From Treponema sp. (GTDB taxonomy: Bacteria > Spirochaetota > Spirochaetia > Treponematales > Breznakiellaceae), in the NCBI GenBank assembly GCA_031284385.1, contig JAISZZ010000007.1, positions 1 through 6,747 on the forward strand: a stretch of DNA of 6,747 bases, in the 5' to 3' direction. Positions 1 to 5,231 of this stretch are shown here, piece after piece (the first letter of the stretch is position 1; every line of letters starts with the position of its first letter). Position numbers and translations under genes: made by a program. The notes below the pieces were generated by a model, which did not search any database, had not been told where the DNA came from, and worked only from the letters and a program-made list of their open reading frames with translations.

Positions 1-680
1 TTAGGCCCGCCTGTTACAAGTGGAAGCGGCTCCGCCAGCATATATTCTTTTTCCGCAAGTGCCTGCCTCTTAAACCCTTTCGCACCGGATGTCCAGTACG
101 GGATGAACGTTATTATCGCCGCATTAGGCGACAGTTCCTGCCAATATGCGTACAGGGTTGTGTTCTTTTCTAGGATTACACCTTCCGTGAAAATCCCGCC
201 ATCGGGAACTTCCGCGTCCGCCGCCAGATACGGCGGCTCCACTCCCGCCGAAACCGCCTCAGACGCAGGTGGTTCGCCTCCCTCTTCGTCAAGCGTTTCC
301 TCGTCTCCCTCGGAACCTTGCCTATTTTTGACGGGCGTTAACTCCGCAGGCTGGCGTATGTCGTACCAGCCCAGCAATATCATGCCGTTCCGCCTTATGA
401 GCGTTTCGTCAGGCAGGTTCACCGTGCCGTCCGCGTTCACCGCTTTTTCCCAGTATGGGTCATCGTCTCCAACTGTCCATTCGCCGCCTTGCGGGTCGAA
501 AATTACCTGAAAACCGGATGCGCCATCTATGCTGGAGCCTCCGCCGCCAAGCGGGTTGTTGTTTGCCGGCTTGATTTCGTTCGCGCCGTCAGATGATCCC
601 GCCGTCTCGCCACAGCCTGCAAAAACAAGCGCAGCCAGAGCGAGCGCCGCAAAAAGTCCTACTGTTACCCTAGTATTCAT
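1..680 (-). CDS. Putative surface lipoprotein with InlB/Flg_new-type repeats (3'-truncated by window edge)
   Basis: The reverse-strand frame starts at ATG 680-678 and stays open to the left edge, giving 226 complete codons without a stop, so the C-terminus is missing. The start is supported by an AGGAG Shine-Dalgarno sequence at 690-686. The N-terminus (MNTRVTVGLF...) is a lipoprotein signal: a short charged start, a hydrophobic stretch to residue 20, and a lipobox-like LVFAGC with Cys23 as the lipidation site. A Gly/Asn-rich linker follows (about 24-55). Residues 57-106 resemble the start of an InlB B-repeat/Listeria-Bacteroides repeat (FDPQGGEW ... LLGWYD). The usual closing motif TLYAYW comes only at 175-180, after a roughly 60-residue Glu/Pro/Asp-rich stretch that looks inserted. 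A second repeat seems to begin at about 189 (IITFIPYWTSGAKGF). Such proteins are usually cell-surface and often adhesive; the specific role here is unknown. Assignment to the repeat family is by motif only. Confidence 0.8.
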   Translation of the reverse strand, partial: MNTRVTVGLFAALALAALVFAGCGETAGSSDGANEIKPANNNPLGGGGSSIDGASGFQVIFDPQGGEWTVGDDDPYWEKAVNADGTVNLPDETLIRRNGMILLGWYDIRQPAELTPVKNRQGSEGDEETLDEEGGEPPASEAVSAGVEPPYLAADAEVPDGGIFTEGVILEKNTTLYAYWQELSPNAAIITFIPYWTSGAKGFKRQALAEKEYMLAEPLPLVTGGP

Positions 681-685
681 AAAAA

Positions 686-704
686 CTCCTAACCGCAAAT
701 GCGG
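686..704 (-). promoter_or_regulatory. Shine-Dalgarno site with adjacent small palindrome upstream of the lipoprotein gene
   Basis: On the minus strand AGGAG (690-686) lies five bases before the ATG at 680. Directly upstream of it is an inverted repeat CCGCA-TT-TGCGG (704-693). The hairpin abuts but does not cover the Shine-Dalgarno sequence, so it could influence ribosome access; that is inference. Confidence 0.55.
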
Positions 705-747
705 ATAATTCAGCCGGCAGCCCGTCCGCCGGATCAAAACAAGCCCT

Positions 748-787
748 AAGCCGCCCTGCCGGATGCTATGTTCCGGCGGGGCGGCTT
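748..787. terminator. Strong GC-rich hairpin in the lipoprotein 5' region
   Basis: Two 16-base arms (748-763 and 772-787) pair perfectly except for one G-U, around an 8-base loop: AAGCCGCCCTGCCGGA against TCCGGCGGGGCGGCTT. On the minus strand it is followed by a weak U tract (CTTGTTTTG); on the plus strand there is none. It may end transcripts arriving from the cobU side, or form an attenuator-like leader of the lipoprotein gene. The stem is seen directly; the role is inferred. Confidence 0.5.
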
Positions 788-792
788 GTATA

Positions 793-846
793 TTGAGAAT
801 ACTCCGCACAAGCGGAGTGTATTGAGAATCAATGTGTTTTGAGAAT
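793..846. repeat. Three direct copies of TTGAGAAT around a small hairpin
   Basis: TTGAGAAT occurs at 793-800, 822-829 and 839-846. Between the first two copies lies an inverted repeat ACTCCGC-ACAA-GCGGAGT (801-818). Read on the minus strand the copies are ATTCTCAA, upstream of the lipoprotein gene. They could be regulator binding sites; I could not place a convincing promoter among them. Confidence 0.5.
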
Positions 847-910
847 TAACGTGTGTTAAACGCGGAAAAAACCTAAGCCGTCCAAATGTGGGCGTGCCGT
901 AAAATACGGC

Positions 911-927
911 GGGGGGGGGGGGGGGGG
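911..927. repeat. Homopolymeric G tract (17 G)
   Basis: An uninterrupted run of 17 G on the plus strand, directly after a short inverted repeat GCCGT-AAAAT-ACGGC (896-910). It lies 231 bases upstream of the lipoprotein start and about 330 bases beyond the cobU stop, outside any recognised gene. Tracts of this length are prone to slipped-strand change in bacteria and to length errors in sequencing. Confidence 0.9.
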
Positions 928-940
928 AATTTTAGGATGA

Positions 941-970
941 TTCGCGTATTCTGGCGCGAAAAGATTTTTT
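941..970 (+). terminator. Possible intrinsic terminator (plus strand)
   Basis: Six-base arms TTCGCG (941-946) and CGCGAA (955-960) with an 8-base loop are followed four bases later by six T (965-970). The form fits a weak intrinsic terminator reading rightward, yet no plus-strand gene is recognised to its left, so it could be coincidental. In the minus direction no T tract follows the stem. Confidence 0.35.
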
Positions 971-1260
971 ATTGACCGCATGAGAGCAGTATATCAAATT
1001 TAACGGGGTGAGTCAATGAGGAATTTGCGCCGCGCATTACCGCCGCCGCTATGCCTAATAATTAATCTAGCCGAAAATGGACGGCTGCCCAGAAACAAAA
1101 ACCTAGCCAAAATCAGACCACCGGGGACTGACCATTCTCCTGAGCGGTACACTTCGGCAGGGCAATGCATTGCCACGGCGGCGCATTCTTGTAATTCGGA
1201 TGTTCCGATTCCACCAGAAAATCTATCACCCCCCACCTCCACACACTAATCGCAGGCGAT
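971..1260. other. Gap without a recognised gene; open unassigned frames on both strands
   Basis: This stretch separates cobU from the lipoprotein leader. A plus-strand frame of 77 codons (1016-1249) starts with ATG preceded by GGTGAG, and a minus-strand frame of 80 codons (1242-1000) starts with GTG. Neither product resembles a family I know, and both are rich in Pro/Arg or Gly/Arg in the manner of chance GC-rich frames. The stretch also holds a 14-base perfect palindrome GGCAATGCATTGCC (1161-1174) and short inverted repeats at 1069-1086 (AGCCG/CGGCT), 1196-1208 (TCGGA/TCCGA) and 1248-1261 (AATCGC/GCGATT, touching the cobU stop). It could be a decayed gene or mobile element, a structured RNA, or plain intergenic DNA. 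No tRNA or riboswitch signature was recognised. Confidence 0.4.
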
Positions 1261-1761
1261 TCATTTGACGATCAACGGAATGCCTGCCACCATAAATTCT
1301 ACGCGGCTGGCAGCGGCGGCCATACGCCTGTTCGCTTCGGCAAGCAGCAAATTGTACCGGCGCGTGAGCTCATTTGACGGTATATTTCCAAGACCTGTTT
1401 CGTTGCTGACAACTATCGCGCCGCTTTTTCCGAGCAGCCCATCAATGAACGCGCCAAGCCTCAAGCTGAAATCCGCCTCAAGCTGACGGTACATCAAATT
1501 GTTTACCCACATTGTAAGGCAATCGACAAGAACATAATCGCCGCTTCGCCCTAATGCGTCTTTCATGTCAAGCGGCTCTTCTACCGTTATAAAACCCAAC
1601 CCGGATCTCTCAGCCTTGTGGCGTTTTATCCGCATCCTCATCTCGTCATCCAAGACCTCTGCCGTGGCCAAAAATGTAACCGGCCTAGTCCATTGACCGC
1701 ATAATTCCAGAGCACGCCTCGATTTTCCTGATTTTACGCCGCCTGTAACAAGTGTTATCAA
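1261..1761 (-). CDS. cobU: Adenosylcobinamide kinase / adenosylcobinamide-phosphate guanylyltransferase
   Basis: CobU phosphorylates adenosylcobinamide and then transfers GMP from GTP, giving adenosylcobinamide-GDP for nucleotide-loop assembly in the cytoplasm. The 166-residue product shows a P-loop at residues 7-14 (GGVKSGKS). It has the DDEMRMRIKRHKAER segment, in which His48 matches the guanylylated histidine of the family. LVDCLTMWVNNL, VSNETGLGNIP and the typical ending MVAGIPLIVK follow. Length is close to, or slightly below, the usual 170-185. I place the start at TTG 1761-1759: it gives the family-typical beginning MITLVTGG and has GAGAGG eight bases upstream. The frame stays open to ATG 1863, but that extension lies inside cobO in another frame and matches nothing. 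The start is five bases after the cobO stop, so the two genes are almost certainly co-transcribed and probably translationally coupled. Confidence 0.93.
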   Translation of the reverse strand: MITLVTGGVKSGKSRRALELCGQWTRPVTFLATAEVLDDEMRMRIKRHKAERSGLGFITVEEPLDMKDALGRSGDYVLVDCLTMWVNNLMYRQLEADFSLRLGAFIDGLLGKSGAIVVSNETGLGNIPSNELTRRYNLLLAEANRRMAAAASRVEFMVAGIPLIVK

Positions 1762-1766
1762 TGCCG

Positions 1767-2279
1767 TTACCTCTCTATCCCGTCGCGGGCTTTGATACCC
1801 TTGTCGAAAGGATGTTTTATTTTTTTTATCAATGAATAGTAATCCGCGGCATTCGCGGCCCATTCAGGCACAGGCCGGCCTGTCAGCACAATTTCACAGC
1901 TTTCAGGCAGCGTACTGATAAAAGAGCGCAAACTCTGCTCATCCAGTACCGATGCGTTTATCGCGTCTAATACCTCATCAAGAACAATCATATCTACGCT
2001 GTTTCTACGCGCCGAATCCGCCGCTTCACCAAGTATGCGCCGCTGTTCCTCGAAGCAAAGTTTTTTTTCGCTTTCATTCATCTGGAACGTAAAACCAAGC
2101 TTCAATCCAGAACGAATAACCCTTACTCCTAATTTTGCGAGCGGTTCAAGTTCACCTGAGGGGGCGGTTTTTATAAATTGAGCGAAAATGACCTTCATGC
2201 CGCGGCCTGCGGCTCTTACCGCCAAACCCAACGCGGCTGTAGTCTTGCCTTTCCCATCACCTGTATATATGTGTATCAT
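1767..2279 (-). CDS. cobO: Cob(I)yrinic acid a,c-diamide adenosyltransferase (ATP:corrinoid adenosyltransferase, CobA/CobO/BtuR type)
   Basis: The enzyme transfers the 5'-deoxyadenosyl group of ATP to the reduced cobalt of a corrinoid. The 170-residue product has the P-loop TGDGKGKTTAALG at residues 6-18, a central VDMIVLDEVLDAI strand, LTGRPVPEWAANAADYYS, and the family-typical ending IKHPFDKGIKARDGIE. Length agrees with the short clostridial form. The start at ATG 2279-2277 gives MIHIYTGDGKGK, the usual N-terminus. A GTG directly before it (2282-2280) is an alternative, and its spacing to the AGGA sequence (2292-2289) is better. The open frame continues up to 2357, but that segment crosses the promoter region and has no family match. 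It is the first gene of a cobO-cobU operon divergent from cbiET. Eight consecutive T on the plus strand (2061-2068) form a Lys-Lys stretch here and do not break the frame. Confidence 0.93.
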   Translation of the reverse strand: MIHIYTGDGKGKTTAALGLAVRAAGRGMKVIFAQFIKTAPSGELEPLAKLGVRVIRSGLKLGFTFQMNESEKKLCFEEQRRILGEAADSARRNSVDMIVLDEVLDAINASVLDEQSLRSFISTLPESCEIVLTGRPVPEWAANAADYYSLIKKIKHPFDKGIKARDGIER

Positions 2280-2346
2280 CACGGCGCATCCTATTTTTAC
2301 TATACCGTTATTGAACGGCAACATACTATATAGTAATCTCGTTAGT
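2280..2346. promoter_or_regulatory. Divergent cobO / cbiET promoter region with palindromes
   Basis: Only 67 bases separate the two divergent starts. A perfect 12-base palindrome TACTATATAGTA (2324-2335) carries overlapping TATAGT hexamers, 5/6 matches to a -10 box, on both strands. A second inverted repeat CCGTT-ATTG-AACGG spans 2305-2318. On the minus strand another TATAGT (2304-2299) sits just before the AGGA of cobO. On the plus strand TTGAAC (2311-2316) could act as a -35 with a poor TAATCT -10 at 2334-2339. No single promoter is convincing at both hexamers. The symmetry suggests a shared operator, by inference. A cobalamin riboswitch would not fit here. Confidence 0.45.
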
Positions 2347-3603
2347 ATGTATCGCAAGCTAATTTATATAACCGGTTCCGGGCCGGGCCGGGAGGATATG
2401 CTGACGGGCGAGGCAATGGAGGCCATTGTAAACAGTGAATGTATACTGGGCGCGGAGCGGCTCATAAAATCCTTTGAAAAAATTATCAACGGCAAGGAAA
2501 CAGCGGCGCTTACAACCAATTCGCTGATAATTGACGCAATAAAAAACACTTCATATAAAACTTACGCGGTACTTGTATCTGGCGACAGCGGCTTTTTTTC
2601 ACTTTCCAAACGGCTTTTTCCATTAGTGCGGGCGGAAGGCTGGGAGTGCAAGGTTTTATGCGGCATAAATTCAACCGCCTACTTCGCATCCCGACTTGGA
2701 GTTTCCTACGATGACGCGGCCATTATCAGTTTACATGGCAGACTTGGTAAGGACTCAAGCGAGTCGGAACGGGAGGCATTGTTTAACGAGTTGACGGGCG
2801 TAGTCGCGGGCAGCAGAAAATGTTTTTTTTTAACCGGAGGTATCCTGTCGCCGCAAATAATCTGCCGTGTTTTGATTGGACGCGGCTTCGGCTCACTGCG
2901 GGTAAGCGTGGGTGAGCGGCTCTCATATCTCGATGAAAAAATATCCTCGTATACTATAAATGATACGCAAGATATAGTGTACGGTGATCCCAATATACTA
3001 TTCATAGAAAATAACAATGCAAAAAAACACCTGTTTACATATTTGAAGGATTCGGATTTTGAGCGAGGCGCGGCGCCAATGACAAAAGAGGAAGTCCGCT
3101 CCGTAAGTTTAGCAAAACTTCATGTTAAACCAGATGCCGTCTGTTGGGATATTGGGGCAGGTACAGGCTCAGTTTCCTGCGCGATGGCTTTATCCGCGCC
3201 TTACGGCAGGGTTTACGCGATAGAAAAAGAACCGGATGCAATAGCACTTATCCGTCAAAACAAGCGGAAATTCGGTTGTTATAATCTTGAAATCATCGAA
3301 GGCGAAGCGCCGGCAGCGCTTTCACCACTGCCTCCGCCTGATTCCGTGTTTATCGGTGGCACAAATGGCGCTTTACGCTCAACGCTGGCTAAAATCCTTG
3401 CCCATAATCCCAAGTCAAGGGTTGTAATCAACGCGATTACGCTTGAAACACTTGCGGAAGCGCGTGATATTACTGCTGGAAACGGTTTTTCTGATGTGCA
3501 AATTACTCAAATCGGTGTAAATTCTATCCAAAAAGCCGGTAAATTCAGTATGTTACACGCTCAAAATCCTGTTTTTGTGATAAGTTTCGGCGGCGCATCA
3601 TGA
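2347..3603 (+). CDS. cbiET: Fused cobalt-precorrin-7 (C5)- and (C15)-methyltransferase / decarboxylase (CbiE-CbiT fusion)
   Basis: The 418-residue protein joins two S-adenosylmethionine-dependent methyltransferases that methylate C-5 and C-15 of the corrin ring and remove the C-12 acetate carboxyl, as CobL does in the aerobic pathway. The N-terminal CbiE half (about 1-205) shows YITGSGPG (7-14), VSGDSGFFS (77-85), CGINSTAYFASRLG and ISLHGR (127-132). The C-terminal CbiT half (about 235-418) has PMTKEEVR (244-251), the SAM-binding motif I DIGAGTGS (268-275), an acidic end of the second strand (AIEKEPDA) and FIGGTNG. The start at ATG 2347 is chosen because it gives the family-typical N-terminus. 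The longer open frame from 2188 runs antisense through cobO. No good Shine-Dalgarno sequence precedes the ATG (only weak TTAG), so initiation may be inefficient or near-leaderless. The stop overlaps the next start as ATGA. A nine-T run (2823-2831) lies inside the gene without disrupting it. Confidence 0.93.
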   Translation: MYRKLIYITGSGPGREDMLTGEAMEAIVNSECILGAERLIKSFEKIINGKETAALTTNSLIIDAIKNTSYKTYAVLVSGDSGFFSLSKRLFPLVRAEGWECKVLCGINSTAYFASRLGVSYDDAAIISLHGRLGKDSSESEREALFNELTGVVAGSRKCFFLTGGILSPQIICRVLIGRGFGSLRVSVGERLSYLDEKISSYTINDTQDIVYGDPNILFIENNNAKKHLFTYLKDSDFERGAAPMTKEEVRSVSLAKLHVKPDAVCWDIGAGTGSVSCAMALSAPYGRVYAIEKEPDAIALIRQNKRKFGCYNLEIIEGEAPAALSPLPPPDSVFIGGTNGALRSTLAKILAHNPKSRVVINAITLETLAEARDITAGNGFSDVQITQIGVNSIQKAGKFSMLHAQNPVFVISFGGAS

Positions 3604-4955
3604 TGCGTATACCCAGAATCATGGTCGCAGGCGGTGGCAGCGAATCGGGAAAGACAACTATTACCTGTGCGCTTTTATCGGCTTTTATGCGGCGCGGCCT
3701 GAAAACTGCGGCATTTAAGTGCGGACCTGACTACATTGACCCGATGTTTCACCGTGAAACACAGGGGTGTCATTCGGCAAATCTTGACTTATTCATGCTA
3801 AATGAAGATACCGCGCTCCGTCTGCTGCTTGAAAACAGCGCCGGACGGGATATTGCCGTGCTTGAAGGCGTTATGGGTTTTTATGACGGTGTTGGCGGAA
3901 ACACAATGGAAGCGAGCGCGTGGCATTTGTCCTCTGTTACCGGGACCCCCGTACTGTTGGTTGAAAATTGCAAGGGCCAATCGCTTACCGCCGCAGCCCA
4001 TATTAAAGGTATCGCCGAATTTCGGGATAACGGTATAAGTGCCATACTGTTGAATAATACCGGCGAGAGGCTTTTCAATATGATAAAACCAGTGATAGAA
4101 CGTGAAACAGGTCTGCCTGTTTTGGGATATTTGCCATATATGCCGGAATGTGTGATTAAAAGCCGGCATTTGGGACTTGTAACGGCAGTGGAAATAGCAG
4201 AGTTAAGACAAAAAATTACTATTCTTGCTGATACAATCGAAAAAACAGTTGAAATTGACAAAATTTTGACGCTTGCAGAGAAAGCGACACCGTTAAAAAA
4301 CATAAGTTTAATAAAAAATGCCACGCCGCCTGAAAAAACGCCTCGAATTGCCGTAGCGCGGGACAAGGCTTTCTGTTTTTATTACGAAGATGGCCTGAAT
4401 TTGCTAAAAAAATTAGGCGCGGAGCTTGTCGATTTTAGCCCTCTATACGATTCAAAACTCCCACCCCGCATAGACGGACTGATACTGGGCGGTGGTTATC
4501 CCGAACTCTACGCGGCGGAACTGTCGGCAAACAAATCGATGCTCGATTCGGTAAATAGCGCGGTAAAGGGCGGACTTCCAACCATAGCGGAATGTGGCGG
4601 TTTCATGTACCTCCATCGTGAACTGGAGGGCGCGGACGGCATACTGTATCAGCTTTCCGGTATTATTGATGCCTGCTGTAAAAAAAATGACCGGCTTGTC
4701 CGTTTTGGGTACGCTGAATTCACCGCAAAGGTAAACAATATTCTTTGTGAAGCTGGAAAAACACTGAAGGGGCATGAATTTCATTACTGGGACAGTGAAC
4801 AGCCGGGCAGTGATTTTACCGCGGTAAAGCCTGTTTCTCGAAAAACATGGAACTGTATAATCGCAGCGGAAACATTGTTTGCCGGTTTTCCGCATTTTCA
4901 TTTTTGTTCAGCGCCGGAAACCGCTGTCCATTTTTTAAAAACGTGCGCTCCATGA
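3600..4955 (+). CDS. cbiA: Cobyrinate (hydrogenobyrinate) a,c-diamide synthase, glutamine-hydrolysing
   Basis: CbiA uses ATP and glutamine to amidate the a and c carboxylates of the corrin ring. The 451-residue product is full length. The N-terminal synthetase domain starts with a P-loop GGGSESGKTT (11-20), followed by AAFKCGPDYIDPMFH, VLEGVMGFYDG and LLVENCKGQS. The C-terminal class I glutamine amidotransferase-like domain begins near residue 247 (RIAVARDKAFCFYYEDGL). It contains LILGGGYPELYA, the nucleophile Cys332 in AECGGFMYL, GHEFHYWDS, and GFPHFHF, whose His432 or His434 would complete the catalytic pair. The P-loop has Ser-Glu-Ser where many homologues have Ser-Gly-x, but the Walker A pattern is intact. 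ATG 3600 overlaps the cbiET stop; a second ATG at 3603 is equally possible. With no strong Shine-Dalgarno sequence of its own, translation is likely coupled to cbiET. It is the last gene before the convergent junction. Confidence 0.95.
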   Translation: MMRIPRIMVAGGGSESGKTTITCALLSAFMRRGLKTAAFKCGPDYIDPMFHRETQGCHSANLDLFMLNEDTALRLLLENSAGRDIAVLEGVMGFYDGVGGNTMEASAWHLSSVTGTPVLLVENCKGQSLTAAAHIKGIAEFRDNGISAILLNNTGERLFNMIKPVIERETGLPVLGYLPYMPECVIKSRHLGLVTAVEIAELRQKITILADTIEKTVEIDKILTLAEKATPLKNISLIKNATPPEKTPRIAVARDKAFCFYYEDGLNLLKKLGAELVDFSPLYDSKLPPRIDGLILGGGYPELYAAELSANKSMLDSVNSAVKGGLPTIAECGGFMYLHRELEGADGILYQLSGIIDACCKKNDRLVRFGYAEFTAKVNNILCEAGKTLKGHEFHYWDSEQPGSDFTAVKPVSRKTWNCIIAAETLFAGFPHFHFCSAPETAVHFLKTCAP

Positions 4956-4965
4956 TATTTTGATT

Positions 4966-5026
4966 GGGGAGGGCAGTGTGAGCTCCCCCCCCCCCCCCGC
5001 AATGCCCTCGCCTGAAAGCGTTTTTT
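4966..5026 (+). terminator. Terminator-like hairpin after cbiA, with the C tract in its loop
   Basis: Arms 4966-4979 and 4999-5012 pair with two mismatches and one G-U; the core GAGGGCA (4969-4975) / TGCCCTC (5003-5009) is perfect. The 19-base loop consists mostly of the 14-base C tract. Six T follow at 5021-5026, nine bases after the stem, which is further than usual. It begins eleven bases after the cbiA stop, as expected for the end of the cbiET-cbiA transcript. The GGGGAGGG arm could also pair with the C tract, giving a competing fold. Confidence 0.5.
4985..4998. repeat. Homopolymeric C tract (14 C)
   Basis: An uninterrupted run of 14 C on the plus strand, 29 bases downstream of the cbiA stop codon. 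It is the second long G/C homopolymer of the window, and like the first it lies outside recognised genes. Confidence 0.9.
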
Positions 5027-5035
5027 CAAACTGAG

Positions 5036-5220
5036 TTGGTCAAATATTGGACTTGTTCAATGACCTTAGGAACTGTAAAAAAATAAAATGCACAGCATTT
5101 TATTAAATTGCTAAGCAATAAATTGCTTATGTAATAAGTAAATAACATGACCATTTGGTCATGTTATTTACTTACAGTTCCTTATGGGTTCTCTCACAAG
5201 TCGCAGCAAATGTTGACCAA
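5036..5220. repeat. Outer inverted repeat TTGGTCAA / TTGACCAA around the MITE-like element
   Basis: Perfect 8-base arms lie at 5036-5043 and 5213-5220, enclosing the element at 5069-5181. The pentamer GGTCA or its complement TGACC occurs five times in this interval (5038, 5061, 5148, 5157 and 5214). It may be the border of a larger element or repeated protein-binding sites; eight bases alone could be chance. Confidence 0.35.
5066..5184. mobile_element. MITE-like element with three internal hairpins
   Basis: A 113-bp AT-rich element (5069-5181) has perfect 10-base terminal inverted repeats GGAACTGTAA / TTACAGTTCC, flanked on both sides by TTA (5066-5068 and 5182-5184), which fits a 3-bp target duplication. 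Inside are three hairpins: AATAAAATGC-ACA-GCATTTTATT (5082-5104), TAAGCAAT-AA-ATTGCTTA (5112-5129), and a 38-base perfect palindrome with 18-base arms around TT (5136-5173) that overlaps the right terminal repeat by two bases. There is no coding frame, so it would depend on a transposase elsewhere. It sits between convergent genes and could act as a bidirectional transcription terminator. The structure is seen directly; mobility is inferred, as no second copy is present in the window. Confidence 0.6.
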
Positions 5221-5231
5221 GGGCGTAACTT

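Noticed and set aside
103..510. Plus-strand open frame of 135 codons, Ser/Pro-rich
   Set aside because: It is antisense to the lipoprotein gene, which has a lipobox signal, a Shine-Dalgarno sequence and recognisable repeat motifs. The low-complexity product matches nothing.
793..846. TTGAGAAT repeats as a CRISPR-like array
   Set aside because: The repeats are only eight bases with unequal spacers (21 and 9 bases), and there are no cas genes.
681..1260. Possible cobalamin riboswitch or other RNA gene near the cob genes
   Set aside because: I found no convincing B12-box arrangement on either strand. The region lies downstream of cobU, not upstream of a B12 gene. No tRNA-like cloverleaf was seen.
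2188..2346. N-terminal extension of cbiET to an upstream ATG
   Set aside because: The extension is antisense to cobO, crosses the divergent promoter region and lacks any CbiE-like sequence. Homology begins at the ATG at 2347.
2280..2357. N-terminal extension of cobO to the ATG at 2357
   Set aside because: It would overlap the cbiET start and add residues not found in the adenosyltransferase family.
2823..2831. Nine-T run inside cbiET as a possible frameshift or contingency site
   Set aside because: The frame is intact on both sides and both domains are complete. Short T runs are also common elsewhere in the window.
3798..4901. Several open frames antisense to cbiA (3798-4169, 3881-4366, 4452-4901) and a plus-strand shadow at 3802-4038
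   Set aside because: They are out-of-frame shadows of the well-supported cbiA; their products show no domain or motif.
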